A stretch of 64,000 nucleotides of DNA from Vibrio sp. (GTDB lineage: Bacteria; Pseudomonadota; Gammaproteobacteria; Enterobacterales; Vibrionaceae): assembly GCA_028131545.1 (NCBI GenBank), contig JAOICL010000002.1:81213-145212 (forward strand). Reading direction: 5' to 3'. The notes beneath the pieces are model-generated. The model worked only from the letters and a program-made list of their open reading frames with translations. It ran no database searches and had not been told where the DNA came from. Shown here in pieces: positions 1 to 9,076 of the stretch (its first letter is position 1; each line of letters begins with the position of its first letter). A program made the translations under genes and the position numbers.

Positions 1-22
1 TCTATTGATTTGAGGCTAGGTA

Positions 23-358
23 ATGTGTGGTTTGATCAGAATACTAATGATGATTTTGATGTTAAGTTTGTTTGAAGCTAAAGCAAGCGGCGATGATTCA
101 GATCGAAATAAGCTCGCACGACTTTTTAAAAAGAAGATACAGGTATATGTGAACTCTAAAGAGCTACAGAACAGAAATGCGTTTTGTAATGTGTATATCG
201 AGATGGCTTATCAACATCAACGTGGAATAGTCAAATCGATAAAAACTCAAGGCAACCGTGAATTATGCCAAGTCAGTAAAAAAGCGATTAAGGTGGGAAC
301 CAGCCATAAATATCCATTTAGAGATAAGTATTTAAGATTGCATATTAAAATGAAGTAA
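23..358 (+). CDS. Small periplasmic TolA domain III-like protein
   Basis: 111 residues. A hydrophobic N-terminal segment (about residues 4-22) ending in a KASG-like site suggests export. The rest resembles the isolated C-terminal domain of TolA: two cysteines about 27 residues apart within a pattern Cys-x-Val-x-Ile, a Gly-x-Val-x-Ser-x-Ile strand, then Glu-Leu-Cys and a basic tail. In TolA the corresponding cysteines form a disulfide. There is no long helical TolA stalk, so this is a stand-alone domain rather than TolA itself. A GAGG-like ribosome site precedes the ATG. Family assignment rests on motif resemblance and the function is unknown. Confidence 0.6.
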   Translation: MCGLIRILMMILMLSLFEAKASGDDSDRNKLARLFKKKIQVYVNSKELQNRNAFCNVYIEMAYQHQRGIVKSIKTQGNRELCQVSKKAIKVGTSHKYPFRDKYLRLHIKMK

Positions 359-534
359 TTTTGTTGTTTATATAGTCCTATAATTACCGCAAACCTAAGT
401 GCGCATTATGTATATTATGTTAAATTAATAGTTAAAAGTTTATTCTTCCTATTTGATTGTATCCCCCTTTATAGCTGAGTTAACAGATTAAGCTTTAACA
501 TAACTATTTACCATAAAGTATATAATTAACAATG

Positions 535-554
535 ATATCATCTCATGATGATAT
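535..554. repeat. Perfect 8-bp inverted repeat with 4-nt centre
   Basis: ATATCATC and GATGATAT flank TCAT. The gap 359-594 otherwise holds no gene that I can see. The repeat lies downstream of both neighbouring genes, so it may be a weak termination or processing hairpin. No T-run follows on either strand. Confidence 0.35.
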
Positions 555-594
555 ACATGCCAATTATAGAATCGGTGCTTTATTTAAAATGCGA

Positions 595-966
595 TTACTT
601 AATGATGATTTTAAATGATTGGTTTTGATCAGTATTTTCCAAATTGATGTGCTTTACATCCTTGCTCGTTACTTGCCATGCTTTATTCGATTCTAGTTTT
701 ACTTGCTCTGTATCAGATTGTATGAAAATCCAATTTTCATTGCTTTTTACTGAAATAGAGAATTCTTCTTCGCTCATTTGTTTAATACTCAGTGTGCTAT
801 TATCAATCTTAAGGACACAATTTGGTTTTAATGCACATGTATACTGTTGCTCAATATGCCTTTCTTCTGTGTGTTCAAATGTACGCCAGATAAAAGCGAC
901 GATCAGCACTATCATCATGATGATAATTTGAGCTAACCGACCTTTAGTTAATGGTTGTGCCGCCAT
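595..966 (-). CDS. Single-span membrane protein divergent from ccoN
   Basis: 123 residues. One transmembrane helix lies at about residues 12-27 (IIIMMIVLIVAFIW), followed by a soluble, probably periplasmic domain with two cysteines six residues apart. I do not recognise the family. It is transcribed away from the cytochrome cbb3 operon and its ATG lies 18 bases from a FNR-like box at 985-998, so oxygen-dependent control shared with ccoN is plausible. A role in oxidase assembly is only suggested by position. Confidence 0.6.
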   Translation of the reverse strand: MAAQPLTKGRLAQIIIMMIVLIVAFIWRTFEHTEERHIEQQYTCALKPNCVLKIDNSTLSIKQMSEEEFSISVKSNENWIFIQSDTEQVKLESNKAWQVTSKDVKHINLENTDQNQSFKIIIK

Positions 967-984
967 TCTTTATTACTCCGTATT

Positions 985-998
985 ATGATTAAAATCAA
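985..998. promoter_or_regulatory. FNR-like box between divergent genes
   Basis: ATGAT-taaa-ATCAA matches the FNR consensus TTGAT-N4-ATCAA at 9 of 10 fixed bases with the correct 4-base spacer. It lies between the divergent 595-966 gene and the ccoN operon. cbb3 oxidase operons are classic FNR/Anr targets and fnr itself is encoded at 8302-9018. It sits very close to the reverse-strand start (966) and 250 bases before ccoN, so which promoter it serves is open. Confidence 0.5.
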
Positions 999-1146
999 AA
1001 TTGTCATATAATAGGTTAAAACCTAACCTGTTATGTGGTTAATACACTGTTATTGCGAATGTAATTCGAGTATAGTGTCAGGTTGAAAATGCCGCTTTTT
1101 TAAAGCCGATACAATACATCAAATATCTAAAATTACACAATGTTTA

Positions 1147-1218
1147 ATGCCTCGTTTTATTTTAGTTTCTGGTGCTGGTTTGGGCGGCATTGCGACATTT
1201 ATGTCGCATGATAAATAA
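1147..1218 (+). CDS. Possible 23-residue hydrophobic peptide in the ccoN leader
   Basis: A short reading frame begins with ATG and ends with TAA 29 bases before ccoN. It reads MPRFILVSGAGLGG followed by IATFMSHDK: a hydrophobic glycine-rich core and a polar tail. The codons look ordinary for the neighbours, but there is no clear ribosome site, so translation is uncertain. It could be a tiny oxidase-associated membrane peptide, a leader peptide or chance. The rest of 967-1247 holds the FNR-like box and a short palindrome, CGAAT-gta-ATTCG (1056-1068). Confidence 0.35.
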   Translation: MPRFILVSGAGLGGIATFMSHDK

Positions 1219-1247
1219 GTGTAGTTAATTAAATTGGAACCATGTAA

Positions 1248-2675
1248 ATGAGCCAAGTACAGCAGCTAGAACAAAACTACAACTTTACCGTCGTTCGTCA
1301 ATTCACCCTAACTACTATTCTTTGGGGTATTGTCGGCATGGGTGTAGGAGTTTTGATTGCCGCTCAATTAGTTTGGCCACAGCTGAACTTTGATACGCCG
1401 TGGTTGACGTACAGTCGTCTACGTCCATTGCATACTAATGCGGTTATTTTTGCGTTTGGTACAAGTGCGCTTTTTGCAACATCTTATTATGTTGTTCAAC
1501 GTACCTGTCAAACACGTCTATTCGGCGGCCCTCTTGCCGCATTCACTTTCTGGGGATGGCAAGCTATCATCCTTTCAGCAATCATTACTTTGCCTCAAGG
1601 TTATACTACGAGCAAAGAGTATGCTGAATTAGAATGGCCTATTGATATTGCAATTGCCATTGTATGGATAGCTTATGCGATAGTATTCTTTGGAACCATG
1701 GTGAAACGTAAAACTTCTCATATTTACGTTGCAAACTGGTTCTTCGGTGCGTTCATCCTAACGGTTGCTGTATTGCATATCGTAAACAGCATGGCAATAC
1801 CAGTATCTATGGGTAAATCTTACTCTATTTACTCCGGTGCTGTTGATGCGATGATACAGTGGTGGTACGGCCATAATGCTGTAGGTTTCTTACTTACTGC
1901 TGGCTTCCTTGGTATGATGTATTACTTCGTACCAAAGCAAGCTGAGCGTCCAGTATATTCTTACCGCTTATCTATCGTGCACTTCTGGGCATTGATTTCT
2001 TTATACATTTGGGCTGGCCCACACCATCTACATTATACAGCACTACCAGATTGGACTCAGTCTGTTGGTATGGTAATGTCTTTAGTGTTATTTGCACCAT
2101 CTTGGGGTGGCATGATCAACGGTATCATGACTCTTTCAGGTGCTTGGCATAAGCTTCGTTATGACCCTATTCTTCGTTTCCTAATCGTTTCACTATCATT
2201 CTATGGTATGTCGACGTTCGAAGGCCCTATGATGGCGATTAAATCAGTGAATGCCCTATCGCATTATACTGATTGGACCATAGGCCACGTACACTCGGGT
2301 GCATTAGGATGGGTTGCGATGGTTTCAATTGGTTCTCTATACCACTTGATTCCAAGATTGTTTGGTCAAGGCCGTATGTACTCCATGAAAATGGTTAATA
2401 CGCACTTCTGGCTAGCAACTATCGGTACTGTTCTTTATATCGTTGCAATGTGGATTTCTGGTGTTACTCAAGGCCTAATGTGGCGTGCAGTTAACCCAGA
2501 TGGTACGTTAACGTACAGCTTTGTAGAATCACTACAAGCATCTTACCCACTTTACTTTGTACGCTTTATTGGTGGTCTGACATTCCTATCTGGTATGTTC
2601 TTAATGGCTTACAATACTTACAAAACTGTTACAGCTCCTAAAGAGAGTCTGAAAGCAGTTAAGCAACCGGCTTAA
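1248..2675 (+). CDS. ccoN: Cytochrome cbb3 oxidase catalytic subunit I
   Basis: 475 residues, usual length. Haem-copper oxidase core subunit with about 12 membrane helices; it reduces O2 to water at a haem b3-CuB site in the inner membrane. Metal-ligand histidines are visible: His62 in the RLRPLHTN motif, His209 in WWYGHNAV (CuB), the HHLHY group, and HVHSG near the C-terminus. This type serves growth at low oxygen. It is the first gene of ccoNOQP, with a GGA-type ribosome site before the ATG. FNR control is likely from the upstream box. Confidence 0.98.
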   Translation: MSQVQQLEQNYNFTVVRQFTLTTILWGIVGMGVGVLIAAQLVWPQLNFDTPWLTYSRLRPLHTNAVIFAFGTSALFATSYYVVQRTCQTRLFGGPLAAFTFWGWQAIILSAIITLPQGYTTSKEYAELEWPIDIAIAIVWIAYAIVFFGTMVKRKTSHIYVANWFFGAFILTVAVLHIVNSMAIPVSMGKSYSIYSGAVDAMIQWWYGHNAVGFLLTAGFLGMMYYFVPKQAERPVYSYRLSIVHFWALISLYIWAGPHHLHYTALPDWTQSVGMVMSLVLFAPSWGGMINGIMTLSGAWHKLRYDPILRFLIVSLSFYGMSTFEGPMMAIKSVNALSHYTDWTIGHVHSGALGWVAMVSIGSLYHLIPRLFGQGRMYSMKMVNTHFWLATIGTVLYIVAMWISGVTQGLMWRAVNPDGTLTYSFVESLQASYPLYFVRFIGGLTFLSGMFLMAYNTYKTVTAPKESLKAVKQPA

Positions 2676-2688
2676 GGAGATTTGATTA

Positions 2689-3312
2689 ATGGGTGATAAT
2701 AACTCGAATAATCGTCATGAGCTGATTGAACGTAATGTTGGCTTATTGGCTGTACTGATTATTTTTGCAATCAGTTTAGGTGCATTAGTGGAAATTGTTC
2801 CTCTAATGTATCAAGATCAAACAACAAAACCAGTTAAGAATCTGCGCCCTTATACTGCGTTAGAAATGGAAGGTCGTGACATATACATCCGTGAAGGTTG
2901 TACTGTATGTCACAGCCAAATGATCCGCCCTTTCCGTGCTGAAACGGAACGATACGGTCATTACTCTGTTGCTGGCGAAAGTGTGTGGGAACACCCATTC
3001 CTATGGGGTTCAAAACGTACAGGTCCTGATCTAGCTCGTGTTGGTGGTCGTTATTCTGATGAATGGCATCGTGTTCACTTGATTAACCCTCGTGATGTTG
3101 TGCCTGAATCAAATATGCCTGGCTTCCCATGGCTTGAAGAAAATAAGCTTGATGGAAAACTTACCCAGAAGAAACTGGAAATTTTCCGAGATAGCTTCGG
3201 CGTACCTTATACTGATGAGCAGATCGCAAGTGCTTCTTCTGACGTAAAAGGTAAAACAGAGATGGATGCATTAATTGCATATCTTCAATCTCTTGGTCAT
3301 GCAATGAAATAA
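2689..3312 (+). CDS. ccoO: Cytochrome cbb3 oxidase monohaem subunit II
   Basis: 207 residues. An N-terminal membrane anchor at about residues 18-40 is followed by a periplasmic cytochrome c domain. The CTVCH haem c motif sits at about residue 70 and a methionine-containing segment (ESNMPGFPW) supplies the distal ligand. It passes electrons from CcoP to the CcoN active site. It starts 13 bases after ccoN and is preceded by an AAGGAG ribosome site. Confidence 0.98.
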   Translation: MGDNNSNNRHELIERNVGLLAVLIIFAISLGALVEIVPLMYQDQTTKPVKNLRPYTALEMEGRDIYIREGCTVCHSQMIRPFRAETERYGHYSVAGESVWEHPFLWGSKRTGPDLARVGGRYSDEWHRVHLINPRDVVPESNMPGFPWLEENKLDGKLTQKKLEIFRDSFGVPYTDEQIASASSDVKGKTEMDALIAYLQSLGHAMK

Positions 3313-3316
3313 TAAG

Positions 3317-3502
3317 GTGGCATTTATGGATATTGGTACTTTTCATGCTTTATGGACACTAGTGCTATTTATCTGCTTCATGGGTGTGGTTTGGTGGGCT
3401 TATGGTAGCAAACGCCGTAAAGCACGTTTTGATGAAGCCGCTAACCTTGTTTTTGCGGATGAAGAACAAGAAACTTCGAAAAACTCAGGAGTGTCAAAGT
3501 AA
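3317..3502 (+). CDS. ccoQ: Cytochrome cbb3 oxidase small subunit IV
   Basis: 61 residues. One transmembrane helix (about residues 8-27, FHALWTLVLFICFMGVVWWA) and a charged cytoplasmic tail are typical of CcoQ/FixQ, which stabilises the assembled oxidase. It lies between ccoO and ccoP, and its stop overlaps the ccoP start by one base, implying translational coupling. Confidence 0.95.
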   Translation: MAFMDIGTFHALWTLVLFICFMGVVWWAYGSKRRKARFDEAANLVFADEEQETSKNSGVSK

Positions 3503-4476
3503 TGACTACATTTTGGAGTCTTTGGATCATCATCATTACTGTCGGTACGCTTGTTGGCTGTGCAATCATCTTAAGATGGTGTCTAGGAAATAATACAGGC
3601 ATTAAAGAAGGTGATGATATGGGCCACGAGTACGATGGTATTCGTGAGATCAATAACCCACCACCTAAGTGGTGGTCATACTTATTCGTTAGCACATTTG
3701 TGTTTGCTGCGGTTTATTTTGCTCTGTACCCAGGTTTAGGTAGCTTTAAAGGCTTCTTGAATTGGACAAGTTCTAATCAATTGGTTCAGACAGCAGATGA
3801 CTCTAAGCAACATTTAGAAAGCTACGATCCTTCTCAAAGCATCGACCAATATGCTTTAGAGCTTGAAATGTCAGATAAAACATTTGGTGAAGCATTAACT
3901 AAGCTTGCTCGTAATGACGGTAAACTTATTGCTATCCCAGAAATTGCTGAGAATGACGATGCTCTTAAAGTAGGTCAGCGACTTTTCCTACAAAACTGTG
4001 CTCAATGTCATGGTTCAGATGCTCGTGGTCAAAAAGGTTTCCCTAACCTAACTGACAAAGCATGGCTATATGGCGGTGAACCTGAAGCTATCGTTACAAC
4101 GATTATGCATGGTCGTGTTGGTGAAATGCCAGCATGGAAAGATGCTTTAGGTGCTGATGGTGTTCAAGAAGTAGTTACCTACGCTCTTAGCCTATCAGGT
4201 CGTAAAGTGAATGATCGTGATGCTCAAGCGGGTAAAAATCGCTTTGTAGTATGTGCAGCTTGTCATGGTACAGATGGTAAGGGTAACCCTGCTGTTGGTG
4301 CACCAGATTTAACAGACCAAGATTGGTTATTCGGTGGCTCTCGCGCTGCTGTTACAGAAACAGTCATGAATGGTCGTTCTGGTGTTATGCCGGCTTGGAA
4401 GGATATCCTAGGTGAAGACAAAGTGCAGCTAGTTGGTGCTTATGTCTGGAGCTTAAGCAACAAAGAAGACAAATAA
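3502..4476 (+). CDS. ccoP: Cytochrome cbb3 oxidase dihaem subunit III
   Basis: 324 residues. Two N-terminal hydrophobic segments precede two consecutive periplasmic cytochrome c domains with haem motifs CAQCH and CAACH. Each domain carries a G-x-MPAWKD segment that supplies the methionine ligand. CcoP accepts electrons from soluble c cytochromes and passes them to CcoO. It is the last gene of the structural operon and is followed by a strong terminator. Confidence 0.98.
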   Translation: MTTFWSLWIIIITVGTLVGCAIILRWCLGNNTGIKEGDDMGHEYDGIREINNPPPKWWSYLFVSTFVFAAVYFALYPGLGSFKGFLNWTSSNQLVQTADDSKQHLESYDPSQSIDQYALELEMSDKTFGEALTKLARNDGKLIAIPEIAENDDALKVGQRLFLQNCAQCHGSDARGQKGFPNLTDKAWLYGGEPEAIVTTIMHGRVGEMPAWKDALGADGVQEVVTYALSLSGRKVNDRDAQAGKNRFVVCAACHGTDGKGNPAVGAPDLTDQDWLFGGSRAAVTETVMNGRSGVMPAWKDILGEDKVQLVGAYVWSLSNKEDK

Positions 4477-4492
4477 CATTTTGTTTCTAACT

Positions 4493-4524
4493 TAAAGCCC
4501 CTTTTAGGGGCTTTATTCTTTTTC
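4493..4524 (+). terminator. Rho-independent terminator after ccoP
   Basis: TAAAGCCCC (4493-4501) pairs perfectly with GGGGCTTTA (4507-4515) across a 5-base loop and is followed by TTCTTTTTC. It separates the structural genes ccoNOQP from the assembly genes that start at 4547. Confidence 0.9.
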
Positions 4525-4546
4525 ACAATAATTTGAGAGCTTTTTT

Positions 4547-5029
4547 ATGGTAAAGCCTTGGTATAAGCAATTTTGGCCGTGGTTTCTAATTTTACTTCCT
4601 ATGACGGTTGTTTTCTGGACTGTAATAACGGTTATCATCTTTTCTGATAACCAAGTATCATTAGTTACTGAGGATTACTATAAAAAAGGGAAAGGCATTA
4701 ACATTGATTTAACTAAAATCAATGTTGCAAAAGAAATGCAATTAAATGCTGATGTTTCAAATGACGATAAATATATTTATATTGAATTATCTAAGGGTAC
4801 ATTGAAAAACTACCCAGCTCTAAATGTAGAATTTACTCATAGGACATTAGCAGATAGAGACTTCTCTCACCTTCTGACATCGGATGCTAATGGTGTGTAT
4901 CGATTAGAATATAAAAATGACATTTTAGGCCCATGGTTCATTAAAGTAATGGCTCACGATAAAAAGTGGATTGTTCAAGGTCGCGTTAATTTCCCTTCTT
5001 CATCCCCTACTACTTTACTTCAATATTAA
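4547..5029 (+). CDS. ccoH: FixH-family cbb3 oxidase assembly protein
   Basis: 160 residues. An N-terminal membrane helix (about 12-33, WFLILLPMTVVFWTVITVII) is followed by VTEDYYKKGKGIN, the signature just after the helix in FixH/CcoH, and then a periplasmic beta-rich domain. CcoH assists maturation of the cbb3 complex. It sits between ccoP and ccoI, six bases before the latter, as in other FixGHIS-type clusters. A ccoG gene is not present in the window. Confidence 0.9.
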   Translation: MVKPWYKQFWPWFLILLPMTVVFWTVITVIIFSDNQVSLVTEDYYKKGKGINIDLTKINVAKEMQLNADVSNDDKYIYIELSKGTLKNYPALNVEFTHRTLADRDFSHLLTSDANGVYRLEYKNDILGPWFIKVMAHDKKWIVQGRVNFPSSSPTTLLQY

Positions 5030-5034
5030 CAAGT

Positions 5035-7410
5035 ATGTCTGATAAAACCTGTTACCACTGTGGGGATCTGATTCCCCATAATACCAATCTGTCTGTCATC
5101 ATTTTAGAAGAAAAAAGAGAGATGTGTTGCTCTGGCTGCCAAGCCGTTGCAGAGACTATTATTGAAAGTGGTTTATCATCCTATTATCAATATCGGACAG
5201 AACAAGCTGATAAAGTGGACTTGGTTCCAGAACAACTATTACTCTATAAGCAATATGATACGCCTGAAACTCAAGCAGAGTTTATCAGTAAATCGAACGA
5301 TCTATCCCATGTTACACTGTCACTTGATGGTGTTTCTTGTGCAGCCTGTGCTTGGTTAATTGAAAAACACCTGAGTCGTCTATCAGGTGTTCACCAAATA
5401 CGCGTTAATACCACAACCAATCGAGCTCACTTATCATGGAATAATGATGTTATTTTATTAAGTGACTTGATTACGGCGATACATAATTTAGGTTATAAAG
5501 CCGCTCCATTTGAAACTGATAAACAAGAGGCTCTTTATCATAAGAAAATGAAGCAATATCAATATCGACTTGGTATTGCTGGCTTAGGTACAATGCAAGT
5601 TATGATGCTAGCTGTTGCATTGTACTTTGAAGTATTTTCTGATCTTGAAGAAGAATTCAAAAATTATTTTCGATGGGTTAGTTTAATTTTTGCTACTCCA
5701 GTTTTACTCTATTCAGCATTACCCTTCTATATTAATGCCTGGCGTAGCCTAAAAGCTCGTTCATTAGGGATGGATGTCCCCGTTTCTATTGCTCTCATTT
5801 TTGCTTATGTGGCGAGTGTCATTGCTACGATTCAAGAAACGGGAGAAGTGTTCTACGAATCCATTTCTATGTTTACGTTCTTTTTATTACTTGGTCGATT
5901 TTTAGAAATAAGAGCAAGGCGTAAAGCAGCGGCAGCCAGTGGTAATTTACTAAAACTATTGCCAAAAATAGCGACTCTTGAAGATGGCTCTCAAGTCCCA
6001 GTCAATACACTAACTCCAGGAATGAAAGTTAGAGTAAACCCTGGTGAATCCATTCCAGCCGACGGTATCATTCTATCAGGGCAAGCTAATGTAGAAGAGT
6101 CGATGCTAACAGGTGAATCATTGCCGGTTAGTAAGCACACCGGTAGTTTAGCTTATGCAGGTACGATTAATACCGATGGTAATTTCATATTAAAAATTAA
6201 TAAAACAAAGGCTGAAAGTATGCTTTCGACCATTGTTCGATTACAAGAAGAAGCTCAATTAAGTAAACCCAAAATTGCCGCGATTGCTGATGTTATCTCG
6301 CGTTATTTTGTCGCTTGTATTCTCTTTATTTCGGCTGCCACATGGTTGTACTGGCATTATATTGAAGGCTCATCAGATGCCTTTTGGATCATGTTATCCG
6401 TTCTTGTTGCAACCTGCCCTTGTGCACTTTCACTAGCGACACCGACAGCACTGACCTGTGGAACCAGTCGATTAAGTCAATTAGGAATTTTGTTGAAGAA
6501 AGGACATGTGTTTGAAACTTTGTGTAAAGTTAATCATGTTATTTTGGATAAAACAGGGACTTTAACCCATGGTGATATTCGGATTTCAGACATAACTACT
6601 TTTGAGAACTATTCTAAATCCTTTGCATTGAAACTTGCTGCTTCCTTAGAAAGTCATGCTAATCACCCTATATCAAAATCATTTATAGTGCATCAAGATG
6701 CTTCTGTACAAGTTATTGATGTCCAAAATGAAATAGGTTCTGGTTTACATGGCTTATTTCAAGGAGAACACATCAAGATCGGTAATGCCGAATTTTCTGA
6801 TATCCCTATTGAACGACAGCAACAAAACGCCATCTATTTATCATTAAATCAACAACATATCGCGACATTTATATTAGAAGATACCATTCGCCTCGAAAGC
6901 CTTGATTTCATTAAATCACTCAAAACGAAAGGCATTAAAATCTCTTTATTAACCGGTGATACAGAGCAGAATACTCAATTTATTCGAGAACAAGTTTCTT
7001 TTGACCATGTTACGACGAATGCCAAACCTAATGATAAATTAACTTTTTTAAATCAATACAAAGAACATGATATCACTTTGATGATAGGTGATGGTATCAA
7101 TGATGCCCCTATACTATCGGGAGCTCACCTTTCGATTGCTATGGGAGGCGGTACCGACGTTGCCAAATCATCATCTGATTTAGTACTTTTAAGTGATAAG
7201 TTAGATCATGTTTTAAAAGCTCGTGAATTAGCGGAATTTACTAGGAAAATCATACGACAAAACTTACTATGGGCTCTTGGGTATAATTTACTCATACTAC
7301 CTCTTGCTGTTTTGGGACTTGTCGCTCCTTATATTGCCGTAATAGGTATGTCAGCGAGTTCTATTATTGTTGTTTCTAATTCATTACGCTTACTGTCCAA
7401 ATCTTTTTAA
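5035..7410 (+). CDS. ccoI: Copper-translocating P1B-type ATPase for cbb3 oxidase assembly
   Basis: 791 residues. The N-terminus has a Cys-rich zinc-finger-like segment (CYHCGD, then MCCSGCQ), followed by a heavy-metal-associated domain with GVSCAACAW. Eight membrane helices are expected, with the CPC metal site in VATCPCALSLATP. The phosphorylated aspartate is D505 in DKTGTLT, and TGD and GDGINDAP complete the catalytic domain. FixI/CcoI ATPases export copper for CuB insertion into CcoN. Length and architecture are normal for the family, and the next gene is ccoS. Confidence 0.96.
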   Translation: MSDKTCYHCGDLIPHNTNLSVIILEEKREMCCSGCQAVAETIIESGLSSYYQYRTEQADKVDLVPEQLLLYKQYDTPETQAEFISKSNDLSHVTLSLDGVSCAACAWLIEKHLSRLSGVHQIRVNTTTNRAHLSWNNDVILLSDLITAIHNLGYKAAPFETDKQEALYHKKMKQYQYRLGIAGLGTMQVMMLAVALYFEVFSDLEEEFKNYFRWVSLIFATPVLLYSALPFYINAWRSLKARSLGMDVPVSIALIFAYVASVIATIQETGEVFYESISMFTFFLLLGRFLEIRARRKAAAASGNLLKLLPKIATLEDGSQVPVNTLTPGMKVRVNPGESIPADGIILSGQANVEESMLTGESLPVSKHTGSLAYAGTINTDGNFILKINKTKAESMLSTIVRLQEEAQLSKPKIAAIADVISRYFVACILFISAATWLYWHYIEGSSDAFWIMLSVLVATCPCALSLATPTALTCGTSRLSQLGILLKKGHVFETLCKVNHVILDKTGTLTHGDIRISDITTFENYSKSFALKLAASLESHANHPISKSFIVHQDASVQVIDVQNEIGSGLHGLFQGEHIKIGNAEFSDIPIERQQQNAIYLSLNQQHIATFILEDTIRLESLDFIKSLKTKGIKISLLTGDTEQNTQFIREQVSFDHVTTNAKPNDKLTFLNQYKEHDITLMIGDGINDAPILSGAHLSIAMGGGTDVAKSSSDLVLLSDKLDHVLKARELAEFTRKIIRQNLLWALGYNLLILPLAVLGLVAPYIAVIGMSASSIIVVSNSLRLLSKSF

Positions 7411-7420
7411 TAGGAATCTT

Positions 7421-7588
7421 ATGGAAAGCTTATATTTATTGATCCCCATAGCCATTATTCTCGTGGCTATCGCTATAGCTATATTTTTATGGGCTGTAAA
7501 AAGTGACCAGTTTGAAGATTTAGAGAGACAAGGTCATAGCATTTTATTTGATGAAGATTTAGAAAAAAAAGATAAGGAGAATCGATGA
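7421..7588 (+). CDS. ccoS: cbb3-type oxidase assembly protein CcoS
   Basis: 55 residues. An N-terminal transmembrane helix (about 4-24) is followed by the short acidic tail typical of FixS/CcoS, with the family signature WAVKSDQFEDLERQGHSILFD. Needed for cofactor insertion into the oxidase. I placed the start at the ATG at 7421, preceded by AGGAATCTT and just after the ccoI stop; a longer upstream reading would overlap ccoI without reason. Its end overlaps the next start by four bases. Confidence 0.95.
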   Translation: MESLYLLIPIAIILVAIAIAIFLWAVKSDQFEDLERQGHSILFDEDLEKKDKENR

Positions 7589-8283
7589 ATATTCCTGATT
7601 TACTGACTGCATTCACGATTGGACTAGTAGGTTCTGCGCATTGTTTTAGTATGTGCGGTGGGGTGGCCTCGATGCTATCCAGTCAAACGAAAAACCATCC
7701 AATATCAACCCCTCTATTTTACAATTTGGGTCGTATCATCAGTTATAGTGTTATGGGGGCTCTTGTGGGCGGAGCGCTTGCTGTTATCGCAACGTTAAGC
7801 GATTTGAAATATCTTGCGGCAACAGTTCGTTTAATTTCTGGTGTATTTCTGATTCTATTAGCCTTCTATATCGCACAATGGTGGAATGGATTAGCGTCCA
7901 TCGAAAAGTTAGGGCATAAAATCTGGCGACGGTTACAACCCTATGCAAGTTCCATGCTTCCTATCAAATCTCCTATGGGTGCCTTACCTTTTGGAATGCT
8001 ATGGGGATGGCTACCCTGTGGGCTTGTCTATTCAAGTTTAAGTTGGGCCGCGACTTCCGGCAATTGGTTGAGCGGTGCATCGATTATGTTTGCATTTGGA
8101 TTAGGGACACTCCCTGCAATGATCTTTGTCGGTGTGGCCGCAAAAAAAGTTCAATCGCTACGTTCATCATCTATATTTAAGAACATAGCAGGTGTTTTGA
8201 TTTTAGCTTACGCTGTATTTATTATTATCACGACATTAATGATGTTAATAAATATGGGAGGCGGAATGCACCATCATCATTAG
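7585..8283 (+). CDS. TauE/SafE / DsbD-like transmembrane protein of the cco cluster
   Basis: 232 residues with about six membrane helices. The start GLVGSAHCFSMCGG and the internal WGWLPCGLVYSSL are signatures of the COG2836 / DsbD_2 family, often found next to ccoS. Conserved cysteines in helices 1 and 4 and a His-rich C-terminal tail (MHHHH) suggest handling of a metal such as copper or of thiol electrons during oxidase maturation. That role is inferred. It is translationally coupled to ccoS by an ATGA overlap and followed by fnr 18 bases later. Confidence 0.85.
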   Translation: MNIPDLLTAFTIGLVGSAHCFSMCGGVASMLSSQTKNHPISTPLFYNLGRIISYSVMGALVGGALAVIATLSDLKYLAATVRLISGVFLILLAFYIAQWWNGLASIEKLGHKIWRRLQPYASSMLPIKSPMGALPFGMLWGWLPCGLVYSSLSWAATSGNWLSGASIMFAFGLGTLPAMIFVGVAAKKVQSLRSSSIFKNIAGVLILAYAVFIIITTLMMLINMGGGMHHHH

Positions 8284-8301
8284 TAGGAAACCAGAACACA
8301 T

Positions 8302-9018
8302 ATGAATAAACCTATCAATACACCGATTCACTGTAATGATTGCAGTATTAGTCAACTTTGTGTTCCTTTCTCTTTGTCCAATACCGAAATGGACAAACTT
8401 GATTCTATTATTAATCGTAAGCGCCCTTTTCAAAAAGGGCAATTCATCTTTAATGCAGGACAAAAGCTCTCCTCTCTTTATGCCGTTAGATCTGGATCGT
8501 TTAAAAGTTACATTGTTACTGAGGATGGCTCTGAAAAAATTACGGGGTTCCATTTGGCTGGCGATCTCATTGGTTTTGATGCAATCAATGATGAAGAGCA
8601 TCCTAGCTTCGCCATTGCGTTAGAAACATCGATGATATGTGAAATCCCTTATGACACCCTTGAGTTGCTATCAGGGCAAATACCAAAGTTACGACACCAA
8701 TTGTTTCGTCTAATGAGTAATGAAATAAAGAGTGACCAAGAACTCTTTTTATTACTCTCTTCAAAAACAGCTGAAGAACGTATGGCTACGTTCATACACT
8801 CCCTTTCCGTTCGATTTCAGCAGCGTGGATTAAGTAATACACATTTTCGCCTCCCAATGACCAGAACAGATATGGGTAATTATTTAGGCTTAACTGTCGA
8901 AACAGTCAGTCGCTTAATCAGTAAATTCCATAAACTTCATATCATTAATGTAAACGGCAAAGAAATCGAGATCAAAGACTTAGAGCAACTTAAAGTTTTA
9001 GCGCAAGAATCTAACTAA
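8302..9018 (+). CDS. fnr: FNR oxygen-sensing transcription regulator
   Basis: 238 residues, CRP/FNR superfamily. The [4Fe-4S] ligands are present: Cys11, Cys14 and Cys20 at the N-terminus and Cys113 in the sensor domain, with the spacing of Escherichia coli FNR (20, 23, 29, 122). A cyclic-nucleotide-like beta barrel, a dimer helix and a C-terminal helix-turn-helix with [10 protein letters not shown] follow; Glu and Ser-Arg there read the TTGAT half site. The N-terminus is about nine residues shorter than in E. coli. It lies directly behind the oxidase assembly genes it presumably regulates. Confidence 0.97.
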   Translation: MNKPINTPIHCNDCSISQLCVPFSLSNTEMDKLDSIINRKRPFQKGQFIFNAGQKLSSLYAVRSGSFKSYIVTEDGSEKITGFHLAGDLIGFDAINDEEHPSFAIALETSMICEIPYDTLELLSGQIPKLRHQLFRLMSNEIKSDQELFLLLSSKTAEERMATFIHSLSVRFQQRGLSNTHFRLPMTRTDMGNYLGLTVETVSRLISKFHKLHIINVNGKEIEIKDLEQLKVLAQESN

Positions 9019-9076
9019 ATGGTCTAAGATCGGCTAAAGTAATAATAGGATTACTGAAACGCTGTAGGGTAACAGA

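Noticed and set aside
644..931. 95-residue forward frame opposite the small membrane protein gene
   Set aside because: The reverse-strand gene 595-966 has a better protein pattern (one clean membrane helix and charged domain) and a sensible promoter position.
8284..8301. Separate promoter for fnr
   Set aside because: Only 18 bases separate it from the preceding gene, so there is no room for a full promoter there. fnr is probably co-transcribed, or its promoter lies inside the upstream gene.
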